Positions 31,661 through 36,546 of a stretch of 36,546 nucleotides of DNA are shown piece by piece; position 1 is the first letter of the stretch, and every line of letters begins with the position of its first letter. The position numbers and the translations under genes were made by a program. The stretch is from Candidatus Solincola quzhuomuensis (GTDB lineage: Bacteria > Actinomycetota > Geothermincolia > Geothermincolales > RBG-13-55-18), in contig JACVJF010000017.1 of the NCBI GenBank assembly GCA_015711855.1, positions 1 through 36,546 of the forward strand, given 5' to 3'. Below the pieces are notes generated by a model. That model was not told the DNA's origin, made no database searches, and saw nothing but the letters and a program-made list of their open reading frames with translations.

Positions 31661-32881
31661 CTACACCTCCTTCCCCAGCGAGGCCAGCAGCGGTTCGGCC
31701 AGGTCGTAGACCTTCACGGAACTACCAGCGGCCTCCACCGCCTTGCGGAACATCTGCAGGCAGTAAGGACAGCTGGTCACCACCGCTTCCGCTCCCACCC
31801 ACTCCGCCTCGTACAAGCGTTCCTTGGCCGTCCACAGCGCGTAGTCGGGGAAAGCGTAGGGTACCCCACCGCCCCCGCCGCAGCAAAGGGAGTTGAAAGC
31901 GGCCCGGGGGAATTCCAGGAGCTCGAGACCGGGTACGGCCCGGAGCACGTTGCGCGGCGGGTCGTAGATATCGAAACGCCTGCCCAGCTTGCATGGGTCG
32001 TGATACACGGCTCGGAGGGGCACCTCTTTCACCGGCTTGATCTTGTCCTTGCGTATAAGGCGGTCGAAGACCTCGCTCACGTGCCTCACCCTGATGCTCG
32101 GGTCGAGCTCCCGCGTGTATTCCTCCTTGAAGACCCAGGCGGCATGGGCGTCGGGGGTGACGATGGTCTTGACGCCCAGGGAGTTGAAGGTCTCGATGTT
32201 CTCAAAGGCATAGGTCTCGAAGAAATCCCGGTCGCCCAAAAGTAGCATGAGGGCGCCGTCGCTCTTCTCCGCGGCGCCCAGGATGCCCACATCCAAACCC
32301 GCCTCCAGAAGCACCTGGGCAGCGGCGCGCACGGCGGGGAACAGGTCGGGGTCCGTGGAGTAGGCATCGCCGGCGAAGAAGAGGACCTCCGCCTTTTCCT
32401 CGGGAAAGCGTTTCAGCCCCAATCCTTCCGCCCAATCGCCGCGCTTAGCGGCTTCCACGCCGAAGGGGTTGTCGTTCTTCTCCATGCTCTCCCGCAGAGG
32501 TTCATGCTCGGGCATTGGCCCCCAGCCCTCGCGAACCGCCTTCTCCCGCATGAGCTCGAAGACCCGGGTGGGATGCAGCTGCTTCACCTCGTAGCACTGT
32601 TCTTGGCAGGAAGAGCAGAGCATGCAGGTGTAGAGGACATGCCGGAGGGAGTCGCTGGGCTCTATCTCGTGGATGTGCAGGCCACGGGCGATCTCCATCT
32701 TGCCCGATGCGTAGTAGGCATCCCAGCGGAAGCGGGTCCCGGATGGGCAGTTCCTCCAGAATCGGGAATCCGCGCAGAACTGAACGTGCACCGCTTGGCA
32801 AATCTTGCATTTGGTGCAGATGAAGTAATCCTGTTGCAGCTCGTGCAGGACCTCCCTCGGAGCGGTGATGCGCTTCTTCAT
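31661..32881 (-). CDS. CCG-domain Fe-S protein, GlcF/HdrD-like
   Basis: 406 aa. The N-terminal half has two cysteine groups: an unusual CTKCKICQAVHVQFC...NCP (Cys22, 25, 28, 36, 45) and CMLCSSCQEQC (Cys86, 89, 92, 96), which should bind [4Fe-4S] clusters. The C-terminal half has a CCG domain: DPCKLG, SLCCGGGGG and SCPYC, as in heterodisulfide reductase HdrB/D and glycolate oxidase GlcF. It would pass electrons between the flavin subunits and a membrane or soluble carrier. The ATG follows the stop of the upstream gene by 3 nt, with GGAGGGGG nearby, so it is translationally coupled. No transmembrane segment is visible, so the complex is probably soluble or peripheral. Confidence 0.86.
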   Translation of the reverse strand: MKKRITAPREVLHELQQDYFICTKCKICQAVHVQFCADSRFWRNCPSGTRFRWDAYYASGKMEIARGLHIHEIEPSDSLRHVLYTCMLCSSCQEQCYEVKQLHPTRVFELMREKAVREGWGPMPEHEPLRESMEKNDNPFGVEAAKRGDWAEGLGLKRFPEEKAEVLFFAGDAYSTDPDLFPAVRAAAQVLLEAGLDVGILGAAEKSDGALMLLLGDRDFFETYAFENIETFNSLGVKTIVTPDAHAAWVFKEEYTRELDPSIRVRHVSEVFDRLIRKDKIKPVKEVPLRAVYHDPCKLGRRFDIYDPPRNVLRAVPGLELLEFPRAAFNSLCCGGGGGVPYAFPDYALWTAKERLYEAEWVGAEAVVTSCPYCLQMFRKAVEAAGSSVKVYDLAEPLLASLGKEV

Positions 32882-32884
32882 CCT

Positions 32885-34285
32885 CTACACCCCCTCCAGG
32901 AGCTGATCGGGGTTCATGATCCCCGCCGGGTCCACGATGTTTTTGAAGATCCTCATTACCTTGACGAAGCCGGGGTGCGCCCTCTCGTAGACCATCTTGG
33001 CGACCTCGCCCCGCGGACGGTCCACGAAAGTGCCCTCGTCCAAAAGGACCCGGTAGGCCTCCCGGGTTATCCCCTTAACCCGCGAGCTCTCCTTCTCGTC
33101 GGCCGGGTCGTAATAGAGATCGCTCTCACAGTAGAAAGACCCCCCGAAATAGACGGGGATCATGGCCTGTCCCACCTCTTCCGCCGGATATCCTCTCTCC
33201 GCAGCCAGGTCGCAAACCTTGGCGAGCAGGCCGGGGATCCGCCTCTTGAAGTCGTAGTGCCGTATCAGGGCGGTCCGGCCACGGAGATAATCGCGGTCGA
33301 AAACGTACCACGGCTTCTGGAAGTGCTCGTCCATTCGCCTGGCGAGTTCCTCTCCGGCATCGCTGGCTCCCATAGCCTCCGCGTCACGCCGCACATATTG
33401 TTCCCAGAGGTCGACCAGCTCAACGTGGTGTTCCAGGCTGAGGACGGTGGCCCAGGGCGGCAGCTGCCTGCGCAGGTCCTCCGCCTCATCCGCGTCGCGG
33501 GACAGGAGAGCGGAAAGATAGCGGGAGTTGGCCACCAAGCACTCGAAGCAGTGTTCCTCGCGGTTGACCTTGTAGGCGAATTCCAGCGCCGGCCCCAATT
33601 CTCGGAAACCGAAGGCCAGCACCCGGCGTTCCTCGCGCAGCGGATAAAGGTAAACGATGCCGTAAAAGGGGATGCCGAAGACGTCCTCGCTGGCCCCGAA
33701 GAAGAGCGAGAACTGAGGGCCTTGGTCCTCGCGGAAATCGGCGATACCCTCCGAGGTCAGCTGCTGGGATCCGGAAACCCAGAACCGCCCGTCGGAGAGA
33801 ACGGCGTGGAAAATGGAGAGGTTGGGAAAACGATAGACCGCGTTCCCGTTGAGGACGTCGCGGTCAAGGTAAGATCGAAGCACGGATCGCGATTCCGCCG
33901 CCGCCGGTAGGAGCAGCTTGCAGTCCTTTTTCCGGCATTCCTCCTGCAGACGTTCGTAAGTGACTCCAGCGTAGATATGTCCCATGAGATTACGCCGGTC
34001 CACTTCTTTGATGGCGTCCAGCCGGGAGAGGTCGATGAGGAGACCGCTTCGGGACGCAAGCTCGTTTTCCATCTTCTCCCTGCGGACCGAAAAGATCGGT
34101 ATCTTCTCCCGGTAAGCGATTCCCACCACCGAGCTCAACTCGTATTCGTCCCCGGGTCTCACCAGGGTCAATCCACTCTCCCCGACCGGATCCAGGAAGT
34201 AATCCCTCAAATCCGACGGGCCCTTTCCCAGGTTTTCACCGCCCACTACCTCGGCGATCTCGTCGGCCACCGCCGCCCTGACCAT
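32885..34285 (-). CDS. VAO-type FAD-binding protein with degenerate FAD loop (GlcE-like partner)
   Basis: 466 aa from the ATG at 34285, chosen for GGGAGGT 6 nt upstream; an earlier frame start at 34342 lacks support. The N-terminal part follows the FAD_binding_4 plan (LTLVRPGDEYELSSVVGIAYREKI, then GLLIDLSRLDAIKEVD). But the Gly-rich pyrophosphate loop expected near residues 64-72 is replaced by IFSVRREK. The later TIGG-like block is also poorly conserved. The C-terminal half resembles the FAD-oxidase C domain and ends with NIVDPAGIMNPDQLL, a classic ending of GlcD-type proteins. It is the first gene of the three-gene block with the CCG Fe-S protein and the complete GlcD-like enzyme. It may be a structural or weak-FAD partner, as GlcE is in glycolate oxidase. 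Confidence 0.8.
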   Translation of the reverse strand: MVRAAVADEIAEVVGGENLGKGPSDLRDYFLDPVGESGLTLVRPGDEYELSSVVGIAYREKIPIFSVRREKMENELASRSGLLIDLSRLDAIKEVDRRNLMGHIYAGVTYERLQEECRKKDCKLLLPAAAESRSVLRSYLDRDVLNGNAVYRFPNLSIFHAVLSDGRFWVSGSQQLTSEGIADFREDQGPQFSLFFGASEDVFGIPFYGIVYLYPLREERRVLAFGFRELGPALEFAYKVNREEHCFECLVANSRYLSALLSRDADEAEDLRRQLPPWATVLSLEHHVELVDLWEQYVRRDAEAMGASDAGEELARRMDEHFQKPWYVFDRDYLRGRTALIRHYDFKRRIPGLLAKVCDLAAERGYPAEEVGQAMIPVYFGGSFYCESDLYYDPADEKESSRVKGITREAYRVLLDEGTFVDRPRGEVAKMVYERAHPGFVKVMRIFKNIVDPAGIMNPDQLLEGV

Positions 34286-34741
34286 CTCCCGACCTCCCTC
34301 CGAATCGACCCGGTTTCGCTCAGTAGTTCCTCGCCGCCTCAAAGCATGCCGAACCTACCCCGACACGGAAACTCGAACCTCGTGGAATCCAAGCCGCGTC
34401 ACTGATTGACGATTTTTCAGCCCCCACAACAACGCTCTCCGTCCCGGTTTCCCGGCGACCACAATTGCATACATCGAGCAGTTGTATTATATATAATCGT
34501 GAACGACTGGTCAGTCACATTTGATAAGATTATAGGACCGAATCCGACGCGATGTCAAGCGGACACGACATCGGAGATCCTGTAATCATGCGGAAAAGGC
34601 ACGGAACAAGAAGAGGTCCATATTAGGATACCGTGTCGAATCGCCAAGGTACCTAATACTCGCTTAGGCGGCGGGAGCGAGATCGGGGTATGGAAGATCC
34701 CTACCGCGGATAGGTGGGAAAGATGGTGGGGGAGGTGCCGG
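34286..34741. other. divergent regulatory region of the flavoprotein cluster
   Basis: A gap of 456 nt between the leftward oxidase block and the rightward paralogue D. Besides the operator-promoter at 34486-34518 it contains an AT-rich tract (34481-34535) with alternative -10 boxes on both strands (plus TATAAT at 34492-34497, minus TATAAT at 34534-34529). No gene is seen. Confidence 0.5.
34486..34518 (-). promoter_or_regulatory. leftward promoter overlapped by a TetR-like operator
   Basis: On the minus strand a CTGACC -35 (34514-34509) and a perfect TATAAT -10 (34491-34486) are 17 bp apart, about 200 nt before the ATG at 34285. The -35 sits inside GACTG-gt-CAGTC (34505-34516), whose reverse strand reads GACTGACCAGTC, a form often bound by TetR-family repressors. 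An outer GTGA/TCAC pair (34499-34502, 34515-34518) widens the symmetry around a nearby centre. AT-rich sequence on both sides may also hold the rightward promoter of the divergent flavoprotein gene. No regulator gene is in the window. Confidence 0.55.
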
Positions 34742-35800
34742 ATGAAGGAGATCACCATAGTGGGGGCGGGGCTCTCCGGACTGACCGCCTCCATACTCTT
34801 GGCCCGCAGGGGATATAGGGTGGTGGTGCTGGAACGAGAGGAAAGGGTGGGAGGTTCCCCCCTCTATCATCCTTCTTGCCAGGGCAGCCCGCTGCGGTTG
34901 AAAGCGATGCTTAACTACCTGGGAATTGACATCTCCCCGGGAATCGAACCCATCCGGGAGATGAGGGAAATCGCGGGCGGGAGGGTCATGACTTTGGACC
35001 CCGGACTGATCCACGCCTTTTTCTTCGAGCGCGGTCCGCGGCCAACCAGCTTGGACAGCCACCTCTTCAAGTTGGCGAGGGAAGCGGGCGTGGAATTCCG
35101 TTTTAATCAGCCGGTAATCTCCATGGAGGACATGGCCGGGTTGCCCGCGGGCAGCATCGTGGCCACAGGCTTGCACTTCGAGGGATTCGATGCCCTGGGG
35201 ATCCCTTATCTCACCTCGCACCACCTCACCTACAAGGCCACCTGCGATCCCGACCTCAACTTCGTGCACATGTACCACGACACCTATACTTCCGACTACG
35301 GTTACGTGGCCGCCTTCCGGGGCATCCTCTACGTCCACCTCTTCAACCGCCGCAGGCCGATCTCGCAGGAGAACGGTAACCGGTTCGCCGAACAAGTGGC
35401 GCACTTCGAGGGTATAGACATCCCGCGCTGGAACCGATTCTCCTTTCCCCTGCCCGCCGCTTCCGTCCGCACTCCCCGTCTGTTCGCCTCCAACAAGATC
35501 CTTGCAGGGACCTTGGCCGGGGCAATGGACCCCTTCGCTTTTTTCGGTCTGCACGGCGGCTTGGTATCGGGGAAAATAGCGGCCATGGCCGTGGAGGACA
35601 AAGAGCGGGCCTGGAGGGAGTTCCGCAGGTGCGTGAGCCCGTACTATGCGGCATACTTCGCGGCGCGCCTAAAGGAGTTCATCCCGGGTTCCTTGACCTT
35701 AATCGGCTATCGGTCCGTATTTCATCGTTTCGAGAGGAAAAGGTTGGCGCAAAAGATCCTGGTGGAGCATATGCCGGGGTATAGGAATCTGTTTCCTTGA
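34742..35800 (+). CDS. FAD-dependent oxidoreductase, paralogue D
   Basis: 352 aa. The ATG has GGGAGGT 5 nt upstream. GAGLSG is at residues 8-13, VLEREERVGGSP follows, ERGPRPTSLD is at 96-105, SIVATGL near 142-148, YHDTYTSDYGY in the middle, and AGTLAGAMDPFAFFGLHGGLVSGKIAAMAVEDKERAW in the C-terminal third. It is clearly paralogous to A, B and C, but lies on the opposite strand across the shared regulatory region. It is followed after 62 nt by the phytoene-desaturase-like gene. No signal peptide. The reaction is unknown; in related GR2-type flavoproteins it would be reduction, oxidation or hydroxylation of a hydrophobic substrate. Confidence 0.83.
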   Translation: MKEITIVGAGLSGLTASILLARRGYRVVVLEREERVGGSPLYHPSCQGSPLRLKAMLNYLGIDISPGIEPIREMREIAGGRVMTLDPGLIHAFFFERGPRPTSLDSHLFKLAREAGVEFRFNQPVISMEDMAGLPAGSIVATGLHFEGFDALGIPYLTSHHLTYKATCDPDLNFVHMYHDTYTSDYGYVAAFRGILYVHLFNRRRPISQENGNRFAEQVAHFEGIDIPRWNRFSFPLPAASVRTPRLFASNKILAGTLAGAMDPFAFFGLHGGLVSGKIAAMAVEDKERAWREFRRCVSPYYAAYFAARLKEFIPGSLTLIGYRSVFHRFERKRLAQKILVEHMPGYRNLFP

Positions 35801-35862
35801 TTCGAGCGCTACTCCCCTTCTCTGGGATGAGGCCACGGTACATGGAAGACGGAGGTGAGAGG

Positions 35863-36546
35863 ATGGATCCCGTTTCCAAAAGGGTGGTGGTCATAGGTTC
35901 GGGCGTGGGAGGAGCGGGTGTGGCCGCCCTCCTACAGGCCAGGGGGCACCGAGTGACACTGCTGGAGAGGAACGGCTTTTACGGCGGAAAATGTTGGTCT
36001 TTCGAAAAGGACGGTTTCCTGGTGGACTCCGGAGTGCACATGTTCTCCATGGGGGCTTCCGGACAGCACGGGGACATAAACCGTCGGTTGCGCGGCGACC
36101 TGGAATGGTTGACCGCCCAACCCAGCGAACACCTCCTCATCGGCGGCAAATACCGCATCAACCTCTATCAAAGCCCCTTCGACCCCCGCATGGCCTGGAG
36201 CAACGCCGCTTCTCAGATCAAGATGCTCCGGGACAGGTCGTTGTGCCGGAAAGGCGTGGGCCCCGGCGTCACCGCCCTGCAGAACGAGGTCTATCGCATT
36301 TCCAAGAGGAGCACCTTCCTGGAATCCTTCCGGGTGGCAGCGAAGATCGCTCGCCTAAACCCCTCCTATCTCGCGGAACTGGACGAGATCAGCCTTCAGG
36401 AGTTCCTGCACCGCATCACCGAGGAGCGGGTAGTCCTGCAGGGCATGGCCGCCCTTTCCATGCTTCTCACCGTGGTCCCCTACCACTTGGTCAGCGCCGG
36501 GGAGTTTCTGTGGTGTGTTACCAATATATTCCAAAAAAAGACCCTC
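35863..36546 (+). CDS. phytoene-desaturase-like FAD oxidoreductase, 3' end outside window
   Basis: The frame is open from the ATG at 35863 to the last base (228 codons visible). The ATG has GGAGGT 6 nt upstream. The N-terminus reads KRVVVIGSGVGGAGVAALL, with the GxGxxG loop at about residues 12-17. LLERNGFYGGKCWSFEKDGFLVDSGVHMFS is the typical 'GG...G..fD.G' second segment of phytoene desaturase/CrtI-type and related amine-oxidase-fold enzymes. These enzymes desaturate, isomerise or saturate polyprenyl or carotenoid-like chains, and the fold also covers many uncharacterised oxidoreductases. It follows paralogue D after 62 nt and should be cotranscribed with it. The C-terminal substrate domain is missing, so the precise family cannot be set. 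Confidence 0.82.
   Translation, partial: MDPVSKRVVVIGSGVGGAGVAALLQARGHRVTLLERNGFYGGKCWSFEKDGFLVDSGVHMFSMGASGQHGDINRRLRGDLEWLTAQPSEHLLIGGKYRINLYQSPFDPRMAWSNAASQIKMLRDRSLCRKGVGPGVTALQNEVYRISKRSTFLESFRVAAKIARLNPSYLAELDEISLQEFLHRITEERVVLQGMAALSMLLTVVPYHLVSAGEFLWCVTNIFQKKTL

Noticed and set aside
32504-33910. 468-residue plus-strand open frame opposite the Fe-S protein and its VAO-type partner
   Set aside because: It spans two convincing minus-strand genes and carries no domain signature.
1-36546. CRISPR array, tRNA/rRNA genes, insertion sequences or prophage
   Set aside because: No regularly spaced repeats, no tRNA-like cloverleaf that I could recognise, no transposase or integrase motifs were found on reading both strands.

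Overview
The window is a GC-rich bacterial chromosome segment with no rRNA, tRNA, CRISPR array, transposase or phage gene that I can see. Most genes have clear AGGAGG-type ribosome-binding sites, some start with GTG or TTG, and they sit in short strand-specific runs. The content suggests a free-living, probably anaerobic or thermophilic lineage metabolising acyl-CoA and aromatic-CoA compounds. It includes a benzoyl-CoA-reductase/2-hydroxyacyl-CoA-dehydratase type pair, a NapH-type polyferredoxin, DUF362, an ADP-forming acyl-CoA synthetase subunit and a CoA-transferase. A deep-branching high-GC Actinobacteriota or similar is my guess, not a demonstration.

Layout. 1-7147: the end of an SCP2 sterol-carrier-like gene, an AMP-forming acyl-CoA ligase (-), a GH38 alpha-mannosidase-like enzyme (+) with a small lipoprotein, and an ADP-forming CoA-ligase alpha-like protein (-). 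7305-11188: a large secreted metallophosphoesterase and a second SCP2-domain protein (-), separated by a gene-poor island that may hold decayed coding sequence. 11631-16659: a haloalkane-dehalogenase-like enzyme and a D-aminoacylase-like amidohydrolase (+), a thiazoline-carboxylate-hydrolase-like protein (-) and a 4-hydroxybutyrate/acetyl-CoA transferase (+). 16726-24683 (all -): a P2-type cation ATPase; two subunits of the benzoyl-CoA reductase/2-hydroxyacyl-CoA dehydratase superfamily; and a DUF362 - NapH-like - Tat-exported ferredoxin set that could feed electrons. 25255-26329: a divergent pair, a small unknown protein and a flavodoxin.

26326-36546 is the most unusual part. Four paralogous ~350-377-aa FAD oxidoreductases of a distinctive type surround a three-gene block resembling GlcE-GlcF-GlcD: two VAO/FAD_binding_4-type proteins, one with a degenerate FAD loop, plus a CCG-domain Fe-S protein. 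A phytoene-desaturase-like flavoprotein follows and runs off the right edge. A divergent promoter region at 34286-34741 carries a TetR-like dyad overlapping the -35 of the leftward transcript.

The SCP2 carriers, acyl-CoA ligases, CoA-transferase, Fe-S electron carriers and many flavoproteins together suggest redox conversion of a hydrophobic or CoA-linked substrate, possibly lipid, isoprenoid or aromatic. The actual substrate cannot be read from the sequence.
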